Part shown: piece after piece, positions 1 through 5,683 of the stretch
Numbering within the stretch: the first letter of the stretch is position 1
Layout of the letters: the number at the start of each line of letters is the position of its first letter
DNA from: Planctomycetaceae bacterium
GTDB taxonomy: Bacteria > Planctomycetota > Planctomycetia > Pirellulales > Thermoguttaceae
NCBI GenBank assembly: GCA_009776995.1
Contig: WRMR01000339.1
Coordinates: 1 to 5,683, forward strand
Reading direction: 5' to 3'
DNA length: 5,683 nucleotides
Translations under genes and position numbers: made by a program
The notes under the pieces: model-generated
What the model was told of the DNA's origin: nothing
The model's database searches: none
The model's input: only the letters and a program-made list of their open reading frames with translations

Positions 1-761
1 CGACATTCGGCAACTATAACCCCGCAGCGGGAGCGTCTTTCGGATTCGCCATCCTGAATGACATTGAAACGTACTTTTTCATGAGTGCGGCTCAGGGCGA
101 CAGCCGGAGTAACGTCCTGCAGGCACCCAAAGTGACCCTGATCAACGGCCAGTATGCCATGGTCCAGGACACCACGGATCGCCCCTTTGTCACCGGCCTC
201 AACCCGGTTGTGGGCGACTTTGCCGTTGCCATGCAGCCGGTGGTCGAAGTCATTCCCGAAGGAACGATGCTCGGTGTCGACGGTGTTGTCAGCAGTGACA
301 GGCGTTATGTCCGAATGAACCTTTCGCCTATGTTCAGTACGGTCAGTGACACCATCCAGACCTTTGACACGGGAACGGGAACCGTAACACAGTGGAACAC
401 GTCAACGAACACCACGCAAAGCAACCAGACGACTCAAAACAATCAGACGACTACGGATGGCAACTATGCCCCGGTCATTGGCGGTGTGGTCATGCAGCCG
501 ATGACAACGACATTCTCCGTCATGACCTCGGTCAGCGTTCCTGACGGCGGCACAATCCTCATGGGCGGCGTCAAGCGGCTGAAGGAAGGCCGCAAGGAAT
601 ACGGCATACCGATGGTCAACAAGATTCCGTACCTGAAGCGGTTGTTCTCCAACACTGCGGTCGGACGCGAAACCCAAAGCATGATGTTGATGGTCACGCC
701 GCACATCATTATCCAGGAAGAGTACGAAGAATCCATGTCCTCCGCCACGGAGAACCGTTGA
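1..761 (+). CDS. Secretin (type II/III secretion or type IV pilus family), C-terminal part, 5' end outside window
   Basis: This is the C-terminal part of an outer-membrane secretin, the ring-forming channel of type II secretion, type IV pilus or related export machines. The frame is open from base 3 to the stop at 759-761 (252 residues seen), so the ATG at 81 is internal. Seen: a block with AQGDSRSNVLQAPKVT and an INGQ segment (about residues 30-50), both typical of the secretin core. The terminal signature follows: VPDGGTILMGG (about 179-189), GIPMVNKIPYLKRLF (about 201-215) and MLMVTPHIII. Family knowledge: these strands form the transmembrane barrel and its lip. A Thr/Asn/Gln-rich tract (about residues 122-153, bases 366-461) interrupts the core. 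The tail EEYEESMSSATENR is short and acidic, with no recognisable pilotin-binding domain. A strong hairpin begins 12 bases after the stop. The exact machine served cannot be told from this fragment. Confidence 0.93.
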   Translation, partial: TFGNYNPAAGASFGFAILNDIETYFFMSAAQGDSRSNVLQAPKVTLINGQYAMVQDTTDRPFVTGLNPVVGDFAVAMQPVVEVIPEGTMLGVDGVVSSDRRYVRMNLSPMFSTVSDTIQTFDTGTGTVTQWNTSTNTTQSNQTTQNNQTTTDGNYAPVIGGVVMQPMTTTFSVMTSVSVPDGGTILMGGVKRLKEGRKEYGIPMVNKIPYLKRLFSNTAVGRETQSMMLMVTPHIIIQEEYEESMSSATENR

Positions 762-773
762 TACTTCGACCGT

Positions 774-812
774 CATCTTTGGCGGGCAAGAGCCTCCAGC
801 CCGCCAAAGATG
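774..812 (+). terminator. Terminator-like hairpin after the secretin gene
   Basis: This is a perfect 14-bp inverted repeat: CATCTTTGGCGGGC (774-787) pairs with GCCCGCCAAAGATG (799-812) around an 11-base loop. It starts 12 bases after the secretin stop codon, where an intrinsic terminator or 3'-end stabilising hairpin would sit. The downstream strand is not a run of T (it reads TTCTGAATCA), so classical U-tract termination is not supported. It could act as an RNA-processing or 3'-protection hairpin, or terminate by a non-canonical route. Confidence 0.6.
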
Positions 813-1336
813 TTCTGAATCACGGGCAGTCTCCAAAACAGAACGCAACCCCAAGGACAACGCTGTTCTTTTTCGGTTCATCCGACAAGTTCGTACCTTG
901 GCTTGTGAATGGCGAGTATTTTGAGTTTGAAGTATCAACATACTCGCAACGCCACAATATTTCACGACAATACTCCGGTGGGAACCGCGTATTGAGAGAA
1001 CCCTTCGTGTGCGTGATAAACGCGAAGAAAGTGAATGCGAGAAATTCACATCGAAGATTTTGTCGCCGTGGCATGCGTTGGAGCATCTTCGGCGACAAAA
1101 CGATCCTGACTCTCCGCAACATCGTCAAATCCAACCGCAAGAAGCTGACGTTTCTTGCAAGTTGCACTGCCATGCCTTTGCGTCTCCGCGTGAGATAAAA
1201 TATCGTTTTTTTGGCGAAAAACCGCATTTTCGTCTTGCGGTCAATAGGCAAAATCGTGTAAAACAATAGTTTTGACGGGGGGAATTGTTCCCTGCACTTC
1301 TGTTCTGTCACGAAGATTTTTCACTCGGTCGCTGCC
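813..1336. other. Long intergenic region with several inverted repeats, no convincing gene
   Basis: About 520 bases separate the secretin hairpin from the permease gene. Open frames exist on both strands (for example 758-1198 + and 820-1311 -), but their translations are rich in Arg/Lys/Ser/Cys, show no recognisable domain and overlap each other, so I do not call them genes. Inverted repeats seen: GCGAGTAT (912-919) with ATACTCGC (940-947); CAATAC...GTATTG (968-994) enclosing CGGT-GGGA-ACCG; the 11-bp repeat listed separately; GCAAGAA (1137-1143) with TTCTTGC (1152-1158); and ACCGCA (1221-1226) with TGCGGT (1236-1241). The last 140 bases are AT-richer, as expected of a promoter region for the permease gene, but no strong -35/-10 pair stands out. 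A structured leader or small RNA is possible. I do not recognise 6S, SRP, tmRNA or RNase P landmarks. Confidence 0.5.
1058..1100. repeat. 11-bp perfect inverted repeat with competing 7-bp pairing
   Basis: TTTTGTCGCCG (1058-1068) is the exact reverse complement of CGGCGACAAAA (1090-1100), around a 21-base spacer. A second perfect pairing, CGAAGAT (1052-1058) with ATCTTCG (1085-1091), shares bases with both arms, so the two stems exclude each other. ATGC/GCAT within the spacer (1073-1086) could form a small inner stem. The element lies well inside the gap, roughly 240 bases upstream of the permease start. It could be part of a structured RNA, an operator-like DNA palindrome, or a terminator of an unseen transcript. 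Confidence 0.5.
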
Positions 1337-2473
1337 ATGACGAAAGTTGATTTCTATATTTTACGCAATTTTTGCAGAACCCTTATCTTGTGGTATTTGT
1401 GTCTGGTCGGACTGTATGTGGTTTTCGACCTGTTTACAAACTTCGATGATGTTCTTTCGTCCGGAAAAGCCAACGGAAATATCGTTCTTTCCATCGGGCG
1501 ATATTATTTTTTCAAGACATTCCAGTTTTTCGACGTCCTCGTGTCGCTGCTGATTATGATTTCGGCCATGATTACACTTTCGACAATGATTCGCCACAAT
1601 GAAATGATCCCGCTTCTGGCGTCCGGGATTTCTCAATTACGGATTATCATGCCGATAATCGGAGCGGCTAGCATAGTGATATTACTGGCCATGGTGTGTC
1701 GGGAACTGCTCTTGCCAAATTATTTGAACGATATTCTGGCAAATAAACCCGGTGACGTCGGCCAAGGTACCGGCACATCGGTCGAGGGCATAACAGACAG
1801 CAGGACGGGAATCAATATTCGCGGTGACAAGGCATTATGGTCAACAAAAACGATAAACGCTCCGAATTTCTCCCTGCCGGTCGGACTGGACAAATACGGG
1901 CGATACCTTAACGCGAACTCGGCGCAATATCTTGCGGCGACCAAAGATCGGCCTGCCGGATTTATGCTCAAAAATGTGACCGCCCCGAAGGAACTGTTGG
2001 AAAATGAGTCACTCACGCACGAAGATGAAGCTGTCATCGTCACGGCGAAAAGCGCACCGGATTGGGTTGAGCCGACCGACTGTTTTGTCGTCACCGGTAT
2101 CACATTCAATCAATTGGCAGGCGGGAAAGCCTGGCGGGAATACGGCTCGACGCTTGAACTGATCGAAGGGGTGCGCAACCCCAGTCTTGATCTTGCGACC
2201 GAAGTATATTCCGTGATTCACACCCGAATCACGCAACCGATGCTCGACCTCACACTGCTGCTGCTCGGGCTGCCGATCATCCTGACCAAGTCCGACCGCA
2301 ATGTCTTCAAGGCACTCGGCATCGGTGCCCTGTTGATTATCGCCTTCCTGGCCATACAATTAATCAGCAAGCAAGTCGGCATTTCTTACCAGCAGCCGGT
2401 CATGGGAGCCTGGTTCCCGCTGATCCTGTTCGTACCCATCGCCGCCTACCTGTTTTATGACGTCCTTCGGTAA
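1337..2473 (+). CDS. LptF/LptG (YjgP/YjgQ) family permease
   Basis: This is a 378-residue inner-membrane protein of the LptF/LptG family. In characterised members it pairs with the ATPase LptB to pull lipopolysaccharide out of the inner membrane towards the periplasmic bridge. Seen: the family's 3+3 helix layout, with membrane segments at about 13-33, 63-85 and 103-121, then 302-316, 324-343 and 357-375. A periplasmic region of about 160 residues lies between the two halves, where the family carries its beta-jellyroll. The cytoplasmic motif IRHNEMIPLLASGIS (about 85-99) followed by CRELLLPN (121-128) is diagnostic. RITQPMLDL at the start of the second half is also typical. Length is normal for the family. 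The start has no clear Shine-Dalgarno site, but the protein begins directly with a typical N-terminus. LptF and LptG cannot be told apart here, and no partner permease or LptB is in the window. Lipid export is inferred from the family. Confidence 0.9.
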   Translation: MTKVDFYILRNFCRTLILWYLCLVGLYVVFDLFTNFDDVLSSGKANGNIVLSIGRYYFFKTFQFFDVLVSLLIMISAMITLSTMIRHNEMIPLLASGISQLRIIMPIIGAASIVILLAMVCRELLLPNYLNDILANKPGDVGQGTGTSVEGITDSRTGINIRGDKALWSTKTINAPNFSLPVGLDKYGRYLNANSAQYLAATKDRPAGFMLKNVTAPKELLENESLTHEDEAVIVTAKSAPDWVEPTDCFVVTGITFNQLAGGKAWREYGSTLELIEGVRNPSLDLATEVYSVIHTRITQPMLDLTLLLLGLPIILTKSDRNVFKALGIGALLIIAFLAIQLISKQVGISYQQPVMGAWFPLILFVPIAAYLFYDVLR

Positions 2474-2486
2474 CACGGCAACGCAA

Positions 2487-2524
2487 CAAAGGCCGGGCGG
2501 TTGCGCCATGACGCCCGCCCTTTG
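2487..2524 (+). terminator. Terminator-like hairpin between the permease and GYF_2 genes
   Basis: CAAAGG-C-CGGGCG (2487-2499) pairs with CGCCCG-C-CCTTTG (2512-2524): 12 base pairs with one internal C/C mismatch and a 12-base loop. It begins 13 bases after the permease stop codon and ends 12 bases before the GGGAG ribosome binding site of the next gene. No T-run follows (GCCGGCAATC), so partial termination, transcript stabilisation or an effect on downstream translation are all possible. The right arm carries the same GCCCGCC core as the hairpin after the secretin gene. Confidence 0.55.
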
Positions 2525-2536
2525 CCGGCAATCACT

Positions 2537-2541
2537 GGGAG
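2537..2541 (+). promoter_or_regulatory. Ribosome binding site deciding the GYF_2 start
   Basis: GGGAG lies five bases before the ATG at 2547. It fixes that ATG as the start, rather than the upstream in-frame ATG codons at 2457 and 2508, which lack such a site. The ATG at 2457 would also overlap the end of the permease gene. The chosen start places the first GYF_2 residues (MYYV) at the very N-terminus, as usual for this family. Confidence 0.6.
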
Positions 2542-2546
2542 TTCTC

Positions 2547-4403
2547 ATGTATTACGTTTGCATTCGCGGCAAGGTGTTCGGACCGCTGGAAGAGAACCAG
2601 GTGATCGACATGGTGCGGCAGGGCAAACTCGGCCGCATGAACGAAATTTCGACCGATCAACGGCAGTGGGTTCGGGCGGATGAGTTCGAGCGGTTTTTCC
2701 CAAAACCCCAGCCGAAACACAAACCGCAGCTTTTCGAAGCGTTCGAGTTGCCGAAGGACGGCTCACCTGCCGCAGTGCAAAAGACGGAAGCGGAACCCTC
2801 GGCCACGGCGTGGTACTACAGTGACGACGGCAAGACGGGCATGGGGCCCTTCTCGAACAGCGATGTCGAGCAAATGATCCGGGATGGCAAAATTACCGGA
2901 CAGACGATTCTCTGGCATGACCGGCTCGATCCGCAAGCCGCCGAAACCGTGGCCGAGTTTGCCCGGCTTTTTCGCAAGCCGTCCCAACCGGTTGCCAGGC
3001 GGAACCGCAATGCCCAGCGATTTCACCAGACTTCGGACAACCCGCCCGAGCGACATGGAAACGTGGCTCCGGAAATTCTGGAGCAACTCGAAAAGGCGGC
3101 CACCTGGTCGTTTGTGCTGGTTTTGATGGCAACCATCGGCGCAAGCGGGCAGTTGATTTCGCAACTCTTCCTTTTCGTATTCATCGCACGAACCGGCTCG
3201 GTGCCGCTGACGCTTGGATTTTTACTGGTCAATCTGGTCATCGACCTGGCTTGCGGCTGCGTGATCTTTGCGTTTTGGCGTTACACGAACCAATTGAAGC
3301 GTGCCTTGCGTGAGGCCGACGACACGGCACTCGCCCTGACCGCCCGACGCGCGGCGGAGTTCTGGCGAGCCTGCGTCATTGTGCCGGTGATCATATTCGT
3401 GTTTCTGTTATTGGTCGCGCTGCTGGTTTTCACCGCCCTGAATCCGGTTCATTTCCTGGAACCGTTCAACGCCCCGACGCTGATGCGTTCGACGCCGATT
3501 ATGAAGTGGTCGGCGGTGGTATTTTTTCCGGTGCCGCAAATCCGCGTTGGGTCGGTAACCGACACAACTGTGCCAACCAGAAAAGTAACTTATTATGGCG
3601 ATTTGAAATCCGTCGCCGACAACGCACCTGATGGCAAAAATCCGATACGGCCGTATGTTTGGCTTCCATTGTTATGGCCGATGAAAATGCCAATACAATC
3701 ACCAACCGGTATTATATCAGGAATGCCCGGTCACGCCATCGGTTGGCAATGCAACCGCTTGGGGATCGGCTGCCCACCAATGATCCCGTCATTGCGCTAC
3801 GATCCATTCCGGTTTGTGTTTCATCCTGCTTCACTCGGCTTCGGTTCGCAAAGCATTTTCGAGCATTTCGGAAAAATCGGGCATGGCCGGGTGTGTTGCA
3901 GGGGTCAAGACATTTCCGTCGCGTCCGACAAGAATGTAGTGCGGGATGCCGGATATGCCGTAGTAATCCGCGTAGTTCCTGCCGCCCTTGTCCTGAGTCA
4001 ATTGACTCGACGTGCTAATCCACGGAAGGGTGTGCTTTTCTTCGTAGTCCCTGAGCGTTTCCAGGTCTTCATCGATGCTGTAAGCGATGACCTCGAAGCC
4101 CTGCTCCCGGTATTTTTCGTAGCACGCCTCCACAGCGGGAAACGACGCAATACACGGCCCACACCAGGTTGCCCAGTAATCCATCAAAACAACCTTCCCG
4201 CGAAAATCGCGAATATCGATCTTCGTCCCGTCCAGTTGATACGCCTCAAACTCCATCGCGTTGCCTGTCAGTGTGTTGAGGCGTATCATGCCGTCGAGAC
4301 GTTCCGCCCTGGCATTCATTTCCGGGTCGTCCGAACTGCAATAAAATTCTTTCAGAACTTGAAAGTGTTCCAGTATCCACTCTTCACTGCCAAACAAGCG
4401 TAA
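2547..4403 (+). CDS. Double GYF_2 (DUF4339) domain membrane protein with a run-on 3' end
   Basis: As written, this frame gives 618 residues from the ATG at 2547, but only about residues 1-318 look like a protein. Seen: a first GYF_2 domain at about 1-51 (MYYVCIRGKVFGPLEENQV, GKL, then WVRADEFERFF), a charged Pro-rich linker, and a second GYF_2 domain at about 88-143 (WYYSDDGKTGMGPFSNSDV, GKI). After a basic linker come three membrane helices at about 186-214, 219-243 and 275-298. Family knowledge: GYF-type domains bind Pro-rich peptides, and DUF4339 copies are frequent in planctomycete membrane proteins of unknown role. From about base 3500 the frame shows no domain, and residues 429-618 lie antisense to the thioredoxin-like gene. 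The natural stop therefore seems lost. A one-base shift would end the protein at TGA 3502-3504, at about 319 residues. A sequencing error, a real frameshift or a deletion fusion are all possible. Function unknown. Confidence 0.65.
   Translation: MYYVCIRGKVFGPLEENQVIDMVRQGKLGRMNEISTDQRQWVRADEFERFFPKPQPKHKPQLFEAFELPKDGSPAAVQKTEAEPSATAWYYSDDGKTGMGPFSNSDVEQMIRDGKITGQTILWHDRLDPQAAETVAEFARLFRKPSQPVARRNRNAQRFHQTSDNPPERHGNVAPEILEQLEKAATWSFVLVLMATIGASGQLISQLFLFVFIARTGSVPLTLGFLLVNLVIDLACGCVIFAFWRYTNQLKRALREADDTALALTARRAAEFWRACVIVPVIIFVFLLLVALLVFTALNPVHFLEPFNAPTLMRSTPIMKWSAVVFFPVPQIRVGSVTDTTVPTRKVTYYGDLKSVADNAPDGKNPIRPYVWLPLLWPMKMPIQSPTGIISGMPGHAIGWQCNRLGIGCPPMIPSLRYDPFRFVFHPASLGFGSQSIFEHFGKIGHGRVCCRGQDISVASDKNVVRDAGYAVVIRVVPAALVLSQLTRRANPRKGVLFFVVPERFQVFIDAVSDDLEALLPVFFVARLHSGKRRNTRPTPGCPVIHQNNLPAKIANIDLRPVQLIRLKLHRVACQCVEAYHAVETFRPGIHFRVVRTAIKFFQNLKVFQYPLFTAKQA
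3482..3631 (+). pseudogene. Possible C-terminal remnant of an FGE-sulfatase/SUMF1-like domain
   Basis: In a different frame from the GYF_2 gene, bases 3482-3631 encode about 49 residues ending at TGA 3629-3631. They contain YEVVGGGIFSGAANPRW, then VGNRHNCANQKSN and WRFEI shortly before the stop. This resembles the end of formylglycine-generating-enzyme-like domains, which typically run R-V-x-R-G-G-S-W, a conserved R-x-x-x-R, an N-rich stretch, and GFR close to the C-terminus. Here the match is degraded: GGG replaces RGGS, and RFEI stands where GFR would be. There is no start codon in a sensible place and no upstream part of the domain. I read it as a possible gene remnant joined to the end of the GYF_2 gene. 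The resemblance is by eye only and could be chance. Confidence 0.25.
3632..3830. other. Convergent intergenic region with small competing hairpins
   Basis: This stretch separates the apparent ends of two convergent genes. No reading frame here has a recognisable product. Several short inverted repeats overlap: CGGTTG (3740-3745) with CAACCG (3752-3757), GGGATC (3762-3767) with GATCCC (3782-3787), and CAATGA (3778-3783) with TCATTG (3789-3794). The last lies about 37 bases beyond the stop of the - strand gene and might serve as its terminator, but it is only 6 bp and has no T-run. The sequence looks non-coding. Confidence 0.45.
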
Positions 4404-5360
4404 AGCGTTCTCAAGGTAATCGACATAACACATTCTCTTTACGGAATGATTCCGGTTGTCCTGAAAAGCCGCTCTTTGAGTATCAAGATACCGGCGAAAT
4501 TCCCGGCGAACCTCATCTATTGCCTGTTTGTTGTCACCTGCCAGGTTATGCAAACGCCTTAATTTCAAGATGACTTTGTATGAATCGTAACCTTCAACGA
4601 GATAATCGTACTGTGGCAGGACCTCCTTGGCTTCCTCCATGTCGGATTGTTCCAGGCACTCCCTGAAAACAGCCAATTTTTCCTGGTCGGTTTCCATTTC
4701 ATAAAAACACATCCCAACAATCAAAACACTTAACAGATCGCGCGTTTTGGTGCCAGGGTATTTTTCGATGAAATCCCTCATCGATTTTTCCAGCACGAGC
4801 CAATCATCGTTGATTTCCTTCAATTGCCGCAAATAATCCTCTTTCGTCTTGTTATCCTCATGATGAATCTGCCTTCGGTACAATTCACGGTATTGAATTT
4901 CAAGCAGTACGGCCCGGGCGTAAATCGTGTTTTCAGAATCGGGTGCTTCGCGTATCAAATCATCGGCATAAGCCTTGAGTTGCGGCGCATATTCGGCAAA
5001 ATCTTTGTCTTCACCCGCCAGATTCTCAAGAGCGATCAGTTTGCCTTTTTGTCCCAAGGCAATGCCGGCGGGTTCCGCAGCGATTTTGAGCAGGTTTTCT
5101 GAAGCATCCCGCAGGGAGGAATAAGCTGTCTCCCGGACACGAACCCATTTCTCGTATTCGTCCATCGTTTGCGGTTCGCAGTCCATGAGCCTCGCGACAT
5201 ACTCTTTCAGCGCGGGAAGATCGTCACCCGGCATGGTGAGGAAATCGTCTGAAAGAATGGTTTTCGGCTTCTGGGCAACAGCAAACGGGGGACCGGAATA
5301 CAGCATCGGACATATCCAACAGATCGCCGCAAAAAGTGCGGCCAAGTGACAACGTTGCAT
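3831..5360 (-). CDS. Exported TlpA/ResA-like thioredoxin-fold protein with a long helical N-terminal region
   Basis: This gene encodes 509 residues from the ATG at 5360 (complement), chosen because GGAG sits eight bases upstream and the product then starts with a signal peptide. That peptide has a hydrophobic core at about 5-22 and an AVA-Q cleavage site near 29/30. Residues about 30-360 are charged, probably helical, and match no domain I can name. A redoxin/TlpA domain follows from about 370. It shows the usual D-G-x-x-x-x-x-x-x-F-R-G-K-V-V-L entry, WATWCGPC with the redox cysteines at 400 and 403, a YSIDED segment, and GIPHYILV with the cis-proline near 473. Family knowledge: such proteins are periplasmic thiol-disulfide oxidoreductases, often acting on cytochrome c maturation or other exported thiols. 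No cytochrome biogenesis gene is nearby, so the substrate is unknown. The gene follows the Hen1-like gene by 104 bases on the same strand and converges on the GYF_2 gene. Confidence 0.9.
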   Translation of the reverse strand: MQRCHLAALFAAICWICPMLYSGPPFAVAQKPKTILSDDFLTMPGDDLPALKEYVARLMDCEPQTMDEYEKWVRVRETAYSSLRDASENLLKIAAEPAGIALGQKGKLIALENLAGEDKDFAEYAPQLKAYADDLIREAPDSENTIYARAVLLEIQYRELYRRQIHHEDNKTKEDYLRQLKEINDDWLVLEKSMRDFIEKYPGTKTRDLLSVLIVGMCFYEMETDQEKLAVFRECLEQSDMEEAKEVLPQYDYLVEGYDSYKVILKLRRLHNLAGDNKQAIDEVRREFRRYLDTQRAAFQDNRNHSVKRMCYVDYLENALRLFGSEEWILEHFQVLKEFYCSSDDPEMNARAERLDGMIRLNTLTGNAMEFEAYQLDGTKIDIRDFRGKVVLMDYWATWCGPCIASFPAVEACYEKYREQGFEVIAYSIDEDLETLRDYEEKHTLPWISTSSQLTQDKGGRNYADYYGISGIPHYILVGRDGNVLTPATHPAMPDFSEMLENALRTEAE

Positions 5361-5368
5361 GGTTGTTT

Positions 5369-5372
5369 CTCC
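5369..5372 (-). promoter_or_regulatory. Ribosome binding site of the thioredoxin-like gene
   Basis: On the - strand GGAG lies eight bases before the ATG at 5360. It favours this start over an in-frame ATG 30 codons upstream (5450), whose extension would place a charged and proline-rich stretch before the signal peptide and would span the hairpin downstream of the Hen1-like gene. Confidence 0.65.
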
Positions 5373-5416
5373 GAAAAGTAAAAGGAAAAAGGAAATCGTT
5401 GCAGTACGGAAAATGA

Positions 5417-5447
5417 TTCTGCCGCAATCCGGCACCGGCGGCAAGAA
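5417..5447 (-). terminator. Possible terminator of the Hen1-like gene
   Basis: Read on the - strand, TTC/GAA-type pairing and TGCCGC (5443-5438) with GCGGCA (5425-5420) form a stem of about nine pairs with one bulged base and a 12-base loop. The stem starts 17 bases after the stop of the Hen1-like gene. The following bases (TCATTTTCC) contain a short T stretch. It sits about 57 bases before the start of the thioredoxin-like gene, so the two genes may be separately transcribed or joined by partial read-through. Confidence 0.4.
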
Positions 5448-5464
5448 CAAAACCCGAGCACCAG

Positions 5465-5683
5465 TTAATCCACATCAATCACCGCCGCCGATTGTGGTGT
5501 GATGCCGTCCACTTTGTCGCCGATGGATGAAAATCTGACGTTGCACTCAACCCCGGCGGTGGCAACGGCGATGAACTCGCGGAACTCCACATCGGTCAAC
5601 TCGAATTGATGGTTTTCGTGGCGGAACCACGCGTCGGATTCGGCAGGATTGCCTTTCGGTTCGTCGTGGTCAGTGCCTGCGTA
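5465..5683 (-). CDS. Hen1-like RNA 3'-terminal ribose 2'-O-methyltransferase, C-terminal fragment
   Basis: An open frame enters from the right edge and ends at TAA (complement of 5465-5467), giving the last 72 residues of a protein. Seen: WFRHENHQFELTDVEF at residues 19-34, then NVRFSSIG (48-55) and GITPQSAAVI (60-69). Family knowledge: Hen1 methyltransferases, which methylate the 2'-OH at RNA 3' ends, close with a pattern of R-H-x-x-H-x-F-E-W-T-x-x-E-F, a strand ending in IG, and G-x-x-x-Q-x-A-x-F/I. A histidine in this neighbourhood completes the metal site of characterised enzymes. The fit is good in order and spacing, with L instead of W after FE. The S-adenosylmethionine-binding motifs and the E-x-x-E-H metal ligands would lie outside the window. 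It could instead be another methyltransferase sharing this tail. Whether a Pnkp repair partner exists cannot be seen. Confidence 0.6.
   Translation of the reverse strand, partial: YAGTDHDEPKGNPAESDAWFRHENHQFELTDVEFREFIAVATAGVECNVRFSSIGDKVDGITPQSAAVIDVD

Noticed and set aside
758..1198. 146-residue open frame overlapping the secretin stop
   Set aside because: The translation is rich in Arg, Lys and Asn with no domain, crosses several inverted repeats, has no ribosome binding site and overlaps another open frame on the opposite strand.
1235..1277. Possible promoter for the permease: TTGCGG (1235-1240) with TAAAAC (1259-1264), or TTGACG (1272-1277)
   Set aside because: The first pair has an 18-base spacer and a poor -10 match. 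The second has no credible -10 box. Neither is strong enough to annotate.
820..1311. 163-residue open frame on the - strand in the same gap
   Set aside because: The product is basic, with no hydrophobic or domain pattern, and it overlaps the + strand frame. It is most likely chance.
2457..2546. Upstream start codons (2457, 2508) extending the GYF_2 protein
   Set aside because: The first overlaps the permease stop, and translation from either would run through part or all of the strong hairpin at 2487-2524. The ATG at 2547 has a GGGAG site and begins exactly at the GYF_2 domain.
3700..3780. tRNA-like look of the stretch ending in CCCACCA
   Set aside because: No matching 5' acceptor strand, no TTCGA-type T-loop and no anticodon arm; only a 6-bp hairpin is present.
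5361..5450. Longer N-terminus for the thioredoxin-like protein from the ATG at 5450
   Set aside because: The extension adds 30 residues before an intact signal peptide, overlaps the terminator-like hairpin and lacks a good ribosome binding site.

Overview
The window looks like a piece of a planctomycete chromosome (phylum Planctomycetota). This is an inference from gene content and style: a secretin C-terminus of the planctomycete type, a protein with two GYF_2 (DUF4339) domains and membrane segments, and a long exported TlpA-like thioredoxin with a large helical N-terminal half. GC content is roughly balanced and Shine-Dalgarno sites are patchy. No mobile element, CRISPR array, tRNA or rRNA is visible.

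Layout on the + strand: the last 252 residues of a secretin (1-761) are followed by a strong hairpin. Next comes a 575-base gap rich in inverted repeats. Then follow a complete LptF/LptG-family permease (1337-2473), a second strong hairpin, and the GYF_2 membrane protein (start 2547). That last reading frame behaves like a gene only to about 3500. It then runs without a stop through a decayed intergenic stretch and 190 codons antisense to the next gene, ending at 4403. Within 3482-3631, in another frame, is a short stretch resembling the C-terminus of formylglycine-generating-enzyme (FGE-sulfatase/SUMF1) domains, possibly a gene remnant.

Layout on the - strand: the right edge holds the last 72 residues of a protein whose RHxxHxFE...EF...IG...PQ pattern matches the C-terminus of Hen1-type RNA 3'-terminal 2'-O-methyltransferases (5683-5465). 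A terminator-like hairpin and a clear ribosome binding site precede a complete exported thioredoxin-like protein (5360-3831) with a WCGPC active site. This gene converges on the GYF_2 gene.

The envelope theme is consistent: secretin (outer membrane channel), LptF/G-like permease (lipid export from the inner membrane), GYF_2 membrane protein and exported thioredoxin. Nothing ties them into one pathway beyond proximity. I do not see a convincing new multi-gene system. The points most worth a second look are the Hen1-like tail at the edge, the lost 3' end of the GYF_2 gene with its neighbouring remnant, and the structured gap before the permease gene.
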